Shown here: piece after piece, positions 8,117 to 16,279 of the stretch | Layout: each line of letters starts with the position of its first letter | Numbering within the stretch: the first letter of the stretch is position 1 | NCBI RefSeq assembly: GCF_010993975.1 | Contig: NZ_JAACZO010000032.1 | Coordinates: 124,001 to 188,000 of the forward strand | Reading direction: 5' to 3' | From: Halomonas faecis | GTDB taxonomy: Bacteria; Pseudomonadota; Gammaproteobacteria; Pseudomonadales; Halomonadaceae | Length of the DNA: 64,000 nt | Position numbers and translations under genes: made by a program | The notes under the pieces: generated by a model | Told to the model about the DNA's origin: nothing | The model's input: the letters and a program-made list of their open reading frames with translations, nothing else | Database searches by the model: none

Positions 8117-9022
8117 ATGAAGGATACTCAGGACCTGTTTCCCACGCGGCTGGAGCGCAAGCTGGGCATGTTCGAGCGGATCGATCCGGTCGTGCACAGT
8201 GCCGAGCAGCGCAACAGTGGCCCCTTGAGTGCCGAGGAGGTCGACGAATTCGAGCGCAAGGGGTTCATCTCCTTCGATAGTTTCTTCGACAAGGCGCAGA
8301 TGGACGACTTCATCCAGGATCTGAGGGACTATGAGAATGATGCCGACCTCAAGCTCTCCGAGGGCACCGTGCTCGAGCCGGGGCGGGAGGAGATCCGCTC
8401 GATCTTCGGGATCCACGAGATCTCCGAGCGCTTCAGCCGCCTGACGCGCGACCCGCGCCTGCTGGCCATGGTCCAGCAGCTGCTGGGTAGCGATGTCTAC
8501 ATCCACCAGTCGCGCATCAACTACAAGCCCGGCTTCAAGGGCAAGGGCTTCGAGTGGCACTCTGACTTCGAGACTTGGCACAGCGAGGATGGCATGCCGC
8601 GCATGCGCTCGCTGAGCTGTTCGATCGTGCTCACCGACAACGGCGAGTTCAACGGCCCGCTCATGCTGATTCCCGGCTCTCACAACTACTTCGTACCCTG
8701 TGTGGGGCGTACGCCGGAGAACAACTACAAGGAGTCGCTGAAAAGCCAATACATCGGCGTGCCGGACGAGCGAAGCCTGCGCGAACTGATGGCGAAGGGC
8801 GACATCGAAGCACCCAAGGGGCCGGCCGGTTCGTTGATCATTTTCGAATGCAATACCCTGCACGGCTCCAACATCAACATGTCGTGCTGGCCGCGCAGCA
8901 ATCTGTTCTTCGTCTACAACAGCGTCGAGAACACCCTTCACGATCCCTATTGCGGGAACAAGCCGAGACCCGAGTTTCTGGCCAACCGCACCAACTGGGA
9001 GCCACTCGAGCCCGCCGGCTGA
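8117..9022 (+). CDS. ectD: Ectoine 5-hydroxylase
   Basis: Fe(II)/2-oxoglutarate-dependent dioxygenase that converts ectoine to 5-hydroxyectoine, a compatible solute protecting against salt, heat and desiccation. From the ATG at 8117 it has 301 residues. The diagnostic EctD signature FEWHSDFETWHSEDGMP is present, and the iron ligands are His148, Asp150 and His249, within two residues of characterised EctD enzymes. ATG 8117 is chosen over ATG 8105 because TGGAGG ends 5 bases before it. The gene is separate from ectABC, which is not in the window, as in Halomonas elongata. This gene is the best single pointer to a halophilic host. Confidence 0.96.
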   Translation: MKDTQDLFPTRLERKLGMFERIDPVVHSAEQRNSGPLSAEEVDEFERKGFISFDSFFDKAQMDDFIQDLRDYENDADLKLSEGTVLEPGREEIRSIFGIHEISERFSRLTRDPRLLAMVQQLLGSDVYIHQSRINYKPGFKGKGFEWHSDFETWHSEDGMPRMRSLSCSIVLTDNGEFNGPLMLIPGSHNYFVPCVGRTPENNYKESLKSQYIGVPDERSLRELMAKGDIEAPKGPAGSLIIFECNTLHGSNINMSCWPRSNLFFVYNSVENTLHDPYCGNKPRPEFLANRTNWEPLEPAG

Positions 9023-9088
9023 CGGAGCGGGCCGCATCAGGGGCTGCATCGGAGGCCCCTGGCCACACTTGCCACCTGAGGGAGCGCA

Positions 9089-10588
9089 ATGGAACAGCAC
9101 GAGTACCGTCGCCTCGACGGCACAGGGTTGGCGGCACTCATCCAAGGTGGCGAGGTGAGCCGCGACGAGGTGTTCGAAGCCGCCTGTGCCGCCATCGAGA
9201 CGGACGACCCACGGCTGGGCGCCGTGGTGCGCACGCGTTTCGAACGGGCTCGTATCGAGAACCGTGCGGTGACTCACGACAGCCCCTTTGCCGGTGTGCC
9301 GACGCTCACCAAGGATCTGCTGATGGCACTGGCCGGCGAACCGCTGGCCTTCGGCAGTGCGGCCCTCGCCGACTGGCGGCCGGGGGCGGATTCGACCCTG
9401 GTGACGCGCCTGCGGCGCGCGGGCTTGACGATACTCGGCCAGACGGCCACGCCCGAACTGGGACTGATGGGCATCACCGAGCCGCAAGCCTTTCCGCATC
9501 CGGTCAACCCCTGGAAGCCCGAGCATTCGCCGGGTGGCTCCAGCGGTGGGGCGGCCGCGGCGGTGGCCGGCGGGCTGGTGCCGCTGGCCATGGGTGGCGA
9601 CGGTGGCGGTTCGATCCGCATCCCCGCCAGTTACTGCGGGCTGTTCGGCCTGAAGCCCTCCCGCGGGCGGGTGCCGCTGGGGCCCGGTCACGCCGAGGTG
9701 TGGCAGGGCGCAGTGGTGGAGCACGCTGTGACGCGCAGCGTGCGCGACAGTGCGGCGCTGCTCGATGCCACCAATGGCATGGACGAGGGCGGTCCCTATC
9801 CGGTGGCTCGCGAAAATGGCTTTCTCGCGGCGTTACAACGCCCGCCGGGGCGGCTGCGGGTCGCCGTTTCGCTGGGCGAACCCTTGGGCCGCCCACTCGG
9901 CACGCGGCTCGATCCCGAGGTGCGCGGGGCCGTGGAGAGCGCCGCGCGCCAGGTCGAAGGGTTGGGCCATGACGTGGAGTGGGCCGACCCGCCGGTAGAC
10001 GGTGCAGCGCTGGCCAACAGCTACCTGACGCTCTACCTGGGACACCTGGCCGCCGATCTGGCGTGGATCGCCCGTGAGACCGACGTGCCCGTGTCGCGCC
10101 TGGCCATCGAGCCGGCCACACGTGCCATCGGTCGGCTGGGGCGCTGCCTGCCGGCTCGTGACTACGAGCTCGCCAAACGCGACTGGAACAGCGCGGCGCG
10201 GGCCATGGGCGCCTTCCATCGACGTTTCGATGCGCTGCTGATGCCGGTGGCGGCTGCGCCGGCGCCGCGACGCGGCGAACTCTACCCGACGCAGGCCCGA
10301 GAACGACTGATGGCGCTGTTGGCGATTCCCGGCGCGGCTCATTTGGCGCTCAAGGCGGGGGCGCTCAAACGTCTGGCCAGCGATTCTCTGGCGCGCACGC
10401 CTTATACGCAGCTTGCCAACCTCACCGGCCAGCCGGCCATGTCGTTGCCGCTGCATGTCACTCCGGAGGGGCTGCCGGTGGGCGTGCAGGTGCTGGGGCC
10501 CATGGGCGACGAGCGCCGCCTGCTGGCGCTGGCCGCGCAGCTCGAAGCCGCTACGCTCTGGGCGCAGCGGCTGCCGCTCGGGGTCTGA
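9089..10588 (+). CDS. Amidase-signature family hydrolase
   Basis: Hydrolyses a C-N amide bond with a Ser-cisSer-Lys triad; the natural substrate is not evident. Of 499 residues, the triad is visible as Lys75 (PTLTKDLL), cis-Ser151 in GGSSGG and nucleophile Ser175 in DGGGSIRIPA, with the canonical 24-residue spacing between the two serines. The C-terminus carries the usual GQPAMSLPL and GLPVGVQVLGP segments. It lacks the GatB/GatC context of GatA and is more like stand-alone amidases such as the 6-aminohexanoate-cyclic-dimer hydrolase group. It follows ectD by 66 bases in the same direction; a link to ectoine metabolism is possible but unproven. Confidence 0.88.
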   Translation: MEQHEYRRLDGTGLAALIQGGEVSRDEVFEAACAAIETDDPRLGAVVRTRFERARIENRAVTHDSPFAGVPTLTKDLLMALAGEPLAFGSAALADWRPGADSTLVTRLRRAGLTILGQTATPELGLMGITEPQAFPHPVNPWKPEHSPGGSSGGAAAAVAGGLVPLAMGGDGGGSIRIPASYCGLFGLKPSRGRVPLGPGHAEVWQGAVVEHAVTRSVRDSAALLDATNGMDEGGPYPVARENGFLAALQRPPGRLRVAVSLGEPLGRPLGTRLDPEVRGAVESAARQVEGLGHDVEWADPPVDGAALANSYLTLYLGHLAADLAWIARETDVPVSRLAIEPATRAIGRLGRCLPARDYELAKRDWNSAARAMGAFHRRFDALLMPVAAAPAPRRGELYPTQARERLMALLAIPGAAHLALKAGALKRLASDSLARTPYTQLANLTGQPAMSLPLHVTPEGLPVGVQVLGPMGDERRLLALAAQLEAATLWAQRLPLGV

Positions 10589-10640
10589 TCCGGTTAGAAT
10601 GCTCGCCAACCAGCACGGCAACCTCAGTTCCGCATTGCAT

Positions 10641-10760
10641 GGCACCGGGGACAGGTCGAAGAGGAGGTCATTTGCCATGGATGGCAAATGTAGCGCCCAT
10701 GGAGGGGTTCACAGTGCCTCCTCGACGGTCCGGCGCCCCGGGACCTGTCGACGGTGCAGC
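10641..10760 (+). repeat. Structured intergenic repeat, family A, copy 2
   Basis: Begins ACCGGGGACAGGTC and ends GACCTGTCGACGGTGC. The internal hairpin CATTTGCC/GGCAAATG differs from copy 1 on both arms, so pairing is kept. The small hairpin is CCC/GGG and the second stem GAGG/CCTC. A roughly 20-base GC-rich insertion sits before the closing arm. It lies between the amidase and cmoM; an ATG at 10639 opens a frame through it into cmoM, but this is not a credible start. Confidence 0.78.
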
Positions 10761-10815
10761 CCAGGTGGGAAAGCCGACTGCCATCGCCTTGCATCAGCCA
10801 CGCAATGAGTTGCCC

Positions 10816-11643
10816 ATGTCCGATTACCCCTCACCGCTGTCGCCAGCCGGCGACCGTCACTTCGACGGTCTGGCCGACAAGTTCGCCGACAGTCTTTACG
10901 GAGCGCCGCGCGGCGAGCTGCGCCTGGCACTCCTCGACCGGCTGCTGCCGGAGTTGCTCGATCTCGACGACCAGCCGGTGCTGGACGTGGGCGGTGGCCT
11001 GGGCCAGCTGGCCGGCTGGTTCGCCGCTCGCGGTCATGCGGTGACGCTGGTCGAGCCCTCCCGCGAGATGCTCGACCGCGCCCGCCAGGCGCTAGAGGGA
11101 GAGCCGGTGCGCTTCATCGAGGCGCCGTTGCAGGCGCTGCCCGAACGCGCGCCGGGCCCCTGGTCGCTGATCGCCTGCCATGCGGTGCTGGAGTGGCTCG
11201 CCGAGCCACGTGCCGCCCTGGCGATGCTGGCCGACCGGCTGGCGCCGGGCGGGCAGCTGTCGCTGATGGTGTTCAATCGCGATGCGCTGCGCTTTTCCAA
11301 CGTGGTCAAGGGCAACCTGGAAAAGGCCTTGGCCGATCGGCTGGAAGGGCAGGGGCGCCGCCGGCGGCTGACGCCCATTTCGCCGCTGACTCACGCTCAG
11401 GTCGTGGCATGGAGCGCCGAGTGCGGCCTCGAACTGCGCGCGGTGGCGGGCATCCGTGTCTTTCACGATTACATGCACAGCCCCGTGGAGAACGCCGCTG
11501 AACGCGACCGGCTGTTCGAACTGGAATGGCGCTACTGCCGCGCCGAGCCGCATTGGCGACTGGGGCGCTACCTGCTCTACACCCTGGTTCGTCCCGCCGT
11601 GGTCGAACCCGCCATGCTTCCAACCCAGGAGTCCTTGCCATGA
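10816..11643 (+). CDS. cmoM: tRNA 5-carboxymethoxyuridine methyltransferase
   Basis: SAM-dependent enzyme that methylates cmo5U34 to mcmo5U34 in a subset of tRNAs, the step after CmoA and CmoB (both in this window at 20.5-22.3 kb). The 275-residue protein starts DRHFDGLADKFADSLYGAPRGELR, matching the E. coli CmoM pattern FDDIAEKFSRNIYG closely, and has the SAM motif LDVGGGLGQ, the segment CHAVLEWLAEPR and the C-terminal VFHDYMHSP...ELEWRYCRAEP...LGRY. The ATG at 10816 lies after the repeat and gives family length. The stop overlaps the rsmC start (ATGA). Confidence 0.9.
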   Translation: MSDYPSPLSPAGDRHFDGLADKFADSLYGAPRGELRLALLDRLLPELLDLDDQPVLDVGGGLGQLAGWFAARGHAVTLVEPSREMLDRARQALEGEPVRFIEAPLQALPERAPGPWSLIACHAVLEWLAEPRAALAMLADRLAPGGQLSLMVFNRDALRFSNVVKGNLEKALADRLEGQGRRRRLTPISPLTHAQVVAWSAECGLELRAVAGIRVFHDYMHSPVENAAERDRLFELEWRYCRAEPHWRLGRYLLYTLVRPAVVEPAMLPTQESLP

Positions 11644-12647
11644 GCGCCGAAACACCGGTCTGCCAGCTGCTCGAACGCCAGGCTGCCGACTACCGTGGCT
11701 GGTGGTGGGTGTCGCCGCCGCGCGATGCCTGGCTGGAGACGGGCGAGGGCGCGGCGGTGAGTGCCGATCTCGCCGTCCGCGAGGCATGGCGAGCCCAGGG
11801 CCGGCCTGCCCATTCGCCGTTCGCTGCGAGGCTGCCCGAGGCACCGCCGGGGGCGGTGCTGTTCTGGCCCAAGAGCCATGCGCTGGGCGAGTGGTGGCTG
11901 CTGTGGCTCTGCGCCACCTTGCCGGCGGGAACGCCGCTGCAGCTCGTCGGCGAGAACCAGGGCGGCATCAAGCGCGTGCTCAAGGTGCTGGCGGCGCTGG
12001 GGCTGGGCTGCCGCAAGGTGGACAGCGCCCGGCGTTGTTCGCTGTTCGCCACGCGCCTGGCCGCGGTCGATCTCTCGCCGGAAGCCGTCTGGACGACCTT
12101 CGACGCTGACCTTGAAGATGGGCGATTGACCCTGGCCAGCCATCCCGGCGTGTTCGGCCACAACAAGCTCGACGCAGGCACGCGGCTGCTGCTCGAGGCT
12201 CTGCCCGGGGCACTGCGGGCCGACGCGGGCGACGTTCTCGACCTGGGCTGCGGCGACGGCATCCTCGCCGCCTGGCTGGCCAGGCGTGGCCACGACGTGA
12301 CGGCGGTGGATGTCAGCGCCTTTGCGGTGGCGGCGACCCGGCGCACCCTGGCTGCCAACGGCCTGGCTGGCGAGGCGATTGAGAGCGACGTCTACTCGGC
12401 GCTGGGTGGGCGGCGCTTCGCGGCCATCGTCAGCAATCCGCCGTTCCATCAGGAGCGCGCCATCGATTACGGCCCGGCGGCAAGGCTGATTGGCGAAGCA
12501 CCCGAACATCTCGAGCGCGGTGGGCAGCTCATTCTGGTGGCCAACGCCTTCCTGCCCTATGCAGAGCGCCTCGAGCGCGCCTTCGGCGGTTTCGAGATAC
12601 TCGCCGATGACCGCCGCTTTCGGGTCTACCGGGCGGTGAAGCGCTGA
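11640..12647 (+). CDS. rsmC: 16S rRNA m2G1207 methyltransferase
   Basis: Methylates guanine N2 at position 1207 of 16S rRNA in the 30S subunit. The 335-residue protein has the two-domain layout of RsmC: a degenerate N-terminal methyltransferase-like half and a catalytic C-terminal half with FGHNKLDAGTRLLLE, the SAM motif LDLGCGDGILAAWLA and the amino-methyltransferase motif NPPF at 266-269. It overlaps cmoM by four bases, so the two RNA methyltransferases are translated together. It ends directly against the convergent greB gene with no gap. Confidence 0.93.
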   Translation: MSAETPVCQLLERQAADYRGWWWVSPPRDAWLETGEGAAVSADLAVREAWRAQGRPAHSPFAARLPEAPPGAVLFWPKSHALGEWWLLWLCATLPAGTPLQLVGENQGGIKRVLKVLAALGLGCRKVDSARRCSLFATRLAAVDLSPEAVWTTFDADLEDGRLTLASHPGVFGHNKLDAGTRLLLEALPGALRADAGDVLDLGCGDGILAAWLARRGHDVTAVDVSAFAVAATRRTLAANGLAGEAIESDVYSALGGRRFAAIVSNPPFHQERAIDYGPAARLIGEAPEHLERGGQLILVANAFLPYAERLERAFGGFEILADDRRFRVYRAVKR

Positions 12648-13172
12648 TTACCCTTGCGGGTCGCGGTAGTCGATCTCGGTGATGACGTAGCTCGTTTCGC
12701 CGCCGGGGGCGGCTACCGTGACCTCATCGTCCAGCGCCTTGCCGAGTAGTGCTTTGGCCAGCGGCGCGTCGATGCTGATCCAGCGCTTGGCGGTATCGGT
12801 CTCGTCGTGGCCGACGATGCGAATCTTCGTCTCCTCGCCGTCGTCATCTTCCAGCGTCACGAAGGCGCCGAAATAGACCTTTCCGGTGTCGGCCGGCAGC
12901 CGATCCACGATCTGCAGTTCGTCGAGGCGCTTGGTGAGGTAGCGGATGCGCGCGATGACCCGGTTGAGCTCCTTCTTGTTGTAGGTGTAGTCGGCGTTCT
13001 CCGAGCGGTCGCCGAGCGCCGCGGCCTCGCCCACCTTGGTGGAGAGTGCCGGACGCTTGACGCGCGACAGGTGGTCGAGGATGCCGCGCAGGCGTGCCGC
13101 GCCCTCGGCGGTGATCAGATTGCTCTTGGGCTCCTGGCGCGGATCCTTGGCGGGGTCGCGCCAGCGTGTCAT
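12648..13172 (-). CDS. greB: Transcript cleavage factor GreB
   Basis: Rescues backtracked RNA polymerase by stimulating cleavage of the nascent RNA 3' end through the secondary channel. The chosen start MTRWRDPAKD gives 174 residues. The N-terminal coiled coil carries the acidic tip region GDRSENADYTYNKKELNR, where the Asp and Glu coordinate magnesium, and the FKBP-like C-terminal domain is recognisable (VYFGAFVTLEDDDGEE, RIVGHDE, ISIDAPLAKALLGK). Upstream in-frame starts at 13187 and 13226 are less likely; the family usually begins within about 20 residues of the coiled coil. Confidence 0.94.
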   Translation of the reverse strand: MTRWRDPAKDPRQEPKSNLITAEGAARLRGILDHLSRVKRPALSTKVGEAAALGDRSENADYTYNKKELNRVIARIRYLTKRLDELQIVDRLPADTGKVYFGAFVTLEDDDGEETKIRIVGHDETDTAKRWISIDAPLAKALLGKALDDEVTVAAPGGETSYVITEIDYRDPQG

Positions 13173-13331
13173 GTTGCGGCCTTTCATTGGCTGTGGGCCT
13201 CCGCGGTCGCTGATTGGGTTGGCCACATTGTCGCGTCATGACATGAGCCATGGCCAGTGACTGGCGAATCATTCAAACGTTCGTTACATTTCCTGGGTGG
13301 AACAACGACAACATCACCGAGGAGACTCTGT

Positions 13332-13961
13332 ATGATTCGACGCCATGTGTGCATCGTCGCTGCCAGCCTGCTGTCGCTGATGGCAACCGTTGCCGTTGCC
13401 TGGGAGAGCGAGGTGGCCGACCTTGAGCAGCGCTGGGAGCGCATCACCACGGAGCGACCGGAGGGCGAGCGTCGGGAGGCGTTCGAGCGGCTGGCCGAAG
13501 AGGCGGCGGCGCTGGCCGAGGCGCATCCCGATACCGCCGAACCGCAGGTCTGGTACGGCATCATCGAGGCGTCCCACGCTCGCGAGCGCAGCGGGCTGGG
13601 CGCACTGGACAGCGCCAAGAAGGCGCGGGCGGCGTTGGAGAAAGCCGTGGAGCTGGACGCGGATGGCAACGACGGTTCGGCCTACGTGACGCTGGGCGCG
13701 CTCTACGATCGGGCGCCGGGCTGGCCGTTGGGCTTCGGCGACGAGGAGACGGCCGAGTCGATGTTCGAGAAAGCGCTGGCGATCCGCCCCGAGGGGATCG
13801 ACGTCAACTACTACTACGCGGCCTTCCTGGCAGAGGAGGGGCGTACCGAAGAGGCTCGCGAGCACGCCGAGCGGGCCATGGCCGGCGAGGTACGCGAGGG
13901 CCGTGAAGGCTCCGACGCGGCGCTGCGCGAGCAAGCGCGGGAGCTACTGTCGCGGTTGTGA
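13332..13961 (+). CDS. Secreted TPR-repeat protein of unknown function
   Basis: The 209-residue protein has a signal peptide (MIRRHVCIVAASLLSLMATVAVA) and so should be periplasmic. The rest is helical and built of degenerate tetratricopeptide repeats: a unit around ALEKAVELDADGNDGSAYVTLGALY and another around MFEKALAIRPEGIDVNYYYAAFLAEEG. The stretch LDSAKKARAALEKAVELD and the spacing resemble the TPR proteins associated with TRAP transporters, but no transporter is nearby. The start is set by GGAG 7 bases before ATG 13332. It is monocistronic and followed by a family A repeat. Function not assigned. Confidence 0.78.
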   Translation: MIRRHVCIVAASLLSLMATVAVAWESEVADLEQRWERITTERPEGERREAFERLAEEAAALAEAHPDTAEPQVWYGIIEASHARERSGLGALDSAKKARAALEKAVELDADGNDGSAYVTLGALYDRAPGWPLGFGDEETAESMFEKALAIRPEGIDVNYYYAAFLAEEGRTEEAREHAERAMAGEVREGREGSDAALREQARELLSRL

Positions 13962-14005
13962 GCCCGGCAGGCGGTCAGAGCAATTGCAGTTGAACACGAC
14001 GAGGC

Positions 14006-14193
14006 GCGCCGGGGACAGGTCGAAGAGGAGGTCTTTTGCCATGGGTGAGGAGCATGGCTCCGAACGGGCTGGCCATGGATGGCCAGCCCCGGTCCTGCAA
14101 GCGGAGCAGGATGCGAGAGCGAAGCAGGGCAAAAGTAGCGCCCAGGGATGGGTTCGCAGCGCCTCCTTAAAGACCTGTCGACGGAGCAGCGCC
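14006..14193 (+). repeat. Structured intergenic repeat, family A, copy 3 (long form)
   Basis: The most complete copy. Outer arms GACAGGTC/GACCTGTC enclose GAGGAGG...GCCTCC and the arms CTTTTGCC/GGCAAAAG. Here those arms are separated by an insert of about 80 bases, which contains two further hairpins, GGAGC/GCTCC and a perfect 10-bp stem GGGCTGGCCA/TGGCCAGCCC with loop TGGA. The insert shares sequence with the partial copy at 18925. It fills the gap between the TPR gene and nudF. Confidence 0.78.
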
Positions 14194-14298
14194 GAGTCAA
14201 CTTGCTAACTGCGATAGTCCTAGGCAGACGGCGTCGACGGTTGGCAGGGATGCCCGCGGTCACGATAATGGTTCCAATTGCGTGACTTGGAGACCGCC

Positions 14299-14937
14299 AT
14301 GAGCGACTCGCGAGAGGCACCGGCCCCGACGCCGGCGCGCTTCACGTCGGCCGATGTCGAACTGTTGGAGCGACGCTGCCTGCATCGGGGTTTTTTCAGC
14401 CTGGAGGAAGTTCACCTGCGTCACCGCCTGTTCGAGGGAGGGTGGAGCGGAGAGGTCGTGCGTGAAGTGCACCGCCGCCACGATGCCGTGGGCGTGCTGC
14501 TCTACGATGTGGAACGCGATGCCGTGGTGCTGGTAGAGCAGATTCGTGCCGGGGCACTGGATGATCCGGCCTCGCCGTGGAAGCTGGAAGTGGTGGCCGG
14601 CCTGGTCGAGCCGGGGGAGAGTCCCGCCGACGTCGCTCGCCGCGAAGCGCGCGAAGAGGCAGACTGTGCGGTGGGCGAGCTCATCGAGCTGCATACCTAC
14701 TATCCGAGCCCCGGTGCCTGTAACGAGCGAGTGACGCTGTTCTGTGCCCTGGTCGACAGCAGCGGCCTGGGGGGCGTGCATGGCCTCGACGAGGAACACG
14801 AAGACATTCGAGTGCATGTGCTAGGGTATGCCGAGGCTTGGGAACTCCTCGAATCAGGGCGACTCGACAATGCCATGTGTCTGATCGCCTTCCATTGGCT
14901 GGCTGGACAGCGGGCGTCCCTGAGAGCAAGGAGGTAG
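14299..14937 (+). CDS. nudF: ADP-ribose pyrophosphatase (Nudix hydrolase)
   Basis: Hydrolyses ADP-ribose to AMP and ribose 5-phosphate, clearing a reactive nucleotide sugar. The 212-residue protein has the full Nudix box at residues 101-123 (GLVEPGE then REAREEADC), with the acidic residues for metal binding intact, and the downstream GACNERVTLFCALVD typical of the ADP-ribose-specific group. Start ATG 14299 is preceded by TTGGAGA. It is followed two bases later by yqiB and then cpdA, the same gene order as E. coli nudF-yqiB-cpdA, which supports the assignment. Confidence 0.93.
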   Translation: MSDSREAPAPTPARFTSADVELLERRCLHRGFFSLEEVHLRHRLFEGGWSGEVVREVHRRHDAVGVLLYDVERDAVVLVEQIRAGALDDPASPWKLEVVAGLVEPGESPADVARREAREEADCAVGELIELHTYYPSPGACNERVTLFCALVDSSGLGGVHGLDEEHEDIRVHVLGYAEAWELLESGRLDNAMCLIAFHWLAGQRASLRARR

Positions 14938-14938
14938 C

Positions 14939-15385
14939 TTGACAAGAAGCGCTTACGTCACCGACCTGAAGGGCTTGCAGGGCGAATGCAGTGCCAATTA
15001 TCTGCGCCTGATGCGCCTGCTGGGCGATCTGCCGACCGGCGAGGTACGGGAGTTCGAGCTGATCGGCGAGCATGGCCTCTTCGGTGTGCTGCGCCTGGCG
15101 ATTCAGGAACGGGCGCCCTACACGACCATCGTGCGGGTCACTCAGCGCGGTATCATGGATGCGTTGATCGAGCCGCCGCGCATGCGCGTGCACCTCTATC
15201 ACGATGTGCGCATGGCCGAGGTCACCGACTTTCAACGCGAGCGCCATTTCCATGGCCGCTATCGCTACCCCAACGTGCGCATGCACCAGCCCGACGAAAA
15301 ACTGCAGCTCAACCGTTTCCTCGGCGAGTGGCTCGCCCATGGCCTGGCTCACGGTCATGTCGCCGACCTGCCCCAGTTGCCTTGA
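14939..15385 (+). CDS. yqiB: DUF1249 family protein YqiB
   Basis: Conserved protein of unknown function, 148 residues, always found near nudF and cpdA. Family landmarks visible are ANYLRLMRLLGDLP near the start, VRVTQRGIMDALIEPPRMRVHLYHDVRMAEV in the middle and QLNRFLGEWLAHGLAHG at the end. The start is a TTG at 14939, one base after the nudF stop, with AAGGAGGT ending 3 bases before it; the tight spacing suggests translational coupling to nudF. No catalytic motif is evident. Confidence 0.9.
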   Translation: MTRSAYVTDLKGLQGECSANYLRLMRLLGDLPTGEVREFELIGEHGLFGVLRLAIQERAPYTTIVRVTQRGIMDALIEPPRMRVHLYHDVRMAEVTDFQRERHFHGRYRYPNVRMHQPDEKLQLNRFLGEWLAHGLAHGHVADLPQLP

Positions 15386-15428
15386 CCCCGTGACCGTGAA
15401 TGAGTCGTTCTGACGAGATGTTGCCCTG

Positions 15429-16163
15429 ATGCGACTGGTCCAGATCACCGATTGCCACCTGCATGCCGACCCTGGTGCACGTTCCCGGGCGGGTTTTCCG
15501 TTGCGTCAGCTCGAACGCGTGGTGGAGGCCGTCGCGGGCGAGCGCCCCGATATCGTCCTGGTCACCGGCGATGTCAGCCAGGACGAGACGCCGGCTTCCT
15601 ACCAACTGGCTGAGCGCATCCTGTCGCGGCTCGACTGCCCCTGGTCGTGGTTGGCCGGCAACCACGACGATCCCGAGCTGATGGCGGTGGTGCGCGAGTG
15701 CCAGTCGGAAATCGACCTGGGCGGCTGGCGCCTGCTGCGGCTCGATACCCGCGTGAGTGGCCAGCCCCACGGCGAACTGGGCGATACGCAGCTCTCGACG
15801 CTGGGCGAACGCCTGGCGGCGGACGACCGGCCGACGCTGATCGCCATGCACCATCCGCCGCTGGCCGTTGGCTCGCAATGGCTGGATGCCATTGGTCTCG
15901 TGGATCGTGAAGCGCTGTGGCAGACGCTCGCCGCCCATCCCCAGGTCCAGGTCATTCTGTGTGGCCACATCCATCAGGCCTTTGCCAGCCGGCAGCGCTG
16001 TGGCGAGGGCCGGGTGGCGGTTTACGGCTGCCCCTCCACCACGGACCAGTTCCTCGCCGGCTCGGCGGAGTTCGCCATCGATGAGGCGTCGCGGCCTGGC
16101 TATCGCGTCGTCGACCTGTATGGCGATGGTTGGCTGACATGGGTGGAGCGGGTGGAGCTGTAG
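15429..16163 (+). CDS. cpdA: 3',5'-cyclic-AMP phosphodiesterase
   Basis: Cytoplasmic class III metallophosphoesterase that degrades cAMP and so tunes CRP signalling. The 244-residue protein has the full set of metal-ligand motifs: Asp8 and His10 (TDCHLH), GDVSQDE (Asp48), GNHDD (Asn78, His79), the middle His in MHHPP and the final GHIHQ. It ends the nudF-yqiB-cpdA run. In E. coli yqiA and parE follow directly; here they lie 7.9 kb downstream, after the cys genes and others. A 7-bp palindrome follows the stop and may act as a weak terminator. Confidence 0.92.
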   Translation: MRLVQITDCHLHADPGARSRAGFPLRQLERVVEAVAGERPDIVLVTGDVSQDETPASYQLAERILSRLDCPWSWLAGNHDDPELMAVVRECQSEIDLGGWRLLRLDTRVSGQPHGELGDTQLSTLGERLAADDRPTLIAMHHPPLAVGSQWLDAIGLVDREALWQTLAAHPQVQVILCGHIHQAFASRQRCGEGRVAVYGCPSTTDQFLAGSAEFAIDEASRPGYRVVDLYGDGWLTWVERVEL

Positions 16164-16181
16164 CGCCCAAGTATAGCTATT

Positions 16182-16201
16182 TTGCCTAAAAAGATAGGCA
16201 A
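16182..16201. promoter_or_regulatory. Palindrome between cpdA and cysD (operator or weak terminator)
   Basis: TTGCCTA and TAGGCAA form a perfect 7-bp inverted repeat around AAAAGA, in a locally AT-rich patch about 80 bases before the cysD start. It could be a terminator for cpdA (followed by TCATTCTTT) or a regulator site for the cys genes, which are usually controlled by CysB. The sequence alone does not decide. Confidence 0.4.
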
Positions 16202-16279
16202 TCATTCTTTCATGTTATTACCGCTCCAGCGTACCCTGTGCGCAGATTCTCCATTCTGCCATGCGAGGTACACGGGCCG

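Noticed and set aside
7214..9724. 836-codon open frame on the minus strand across the RND pump, ectD and amidase genes
   Set aside because: It is antisense to three well-supported genes, has low-complexity composition rich in His, Gln and Arg, and shows no family motif; such frames are common in GC-rich coding DNA.
10639..10815. Upstream extension of cmoM to ATG 10639
   Set aside because: It would read through a structured repeat and add 59 residues absent from the CmoM family.
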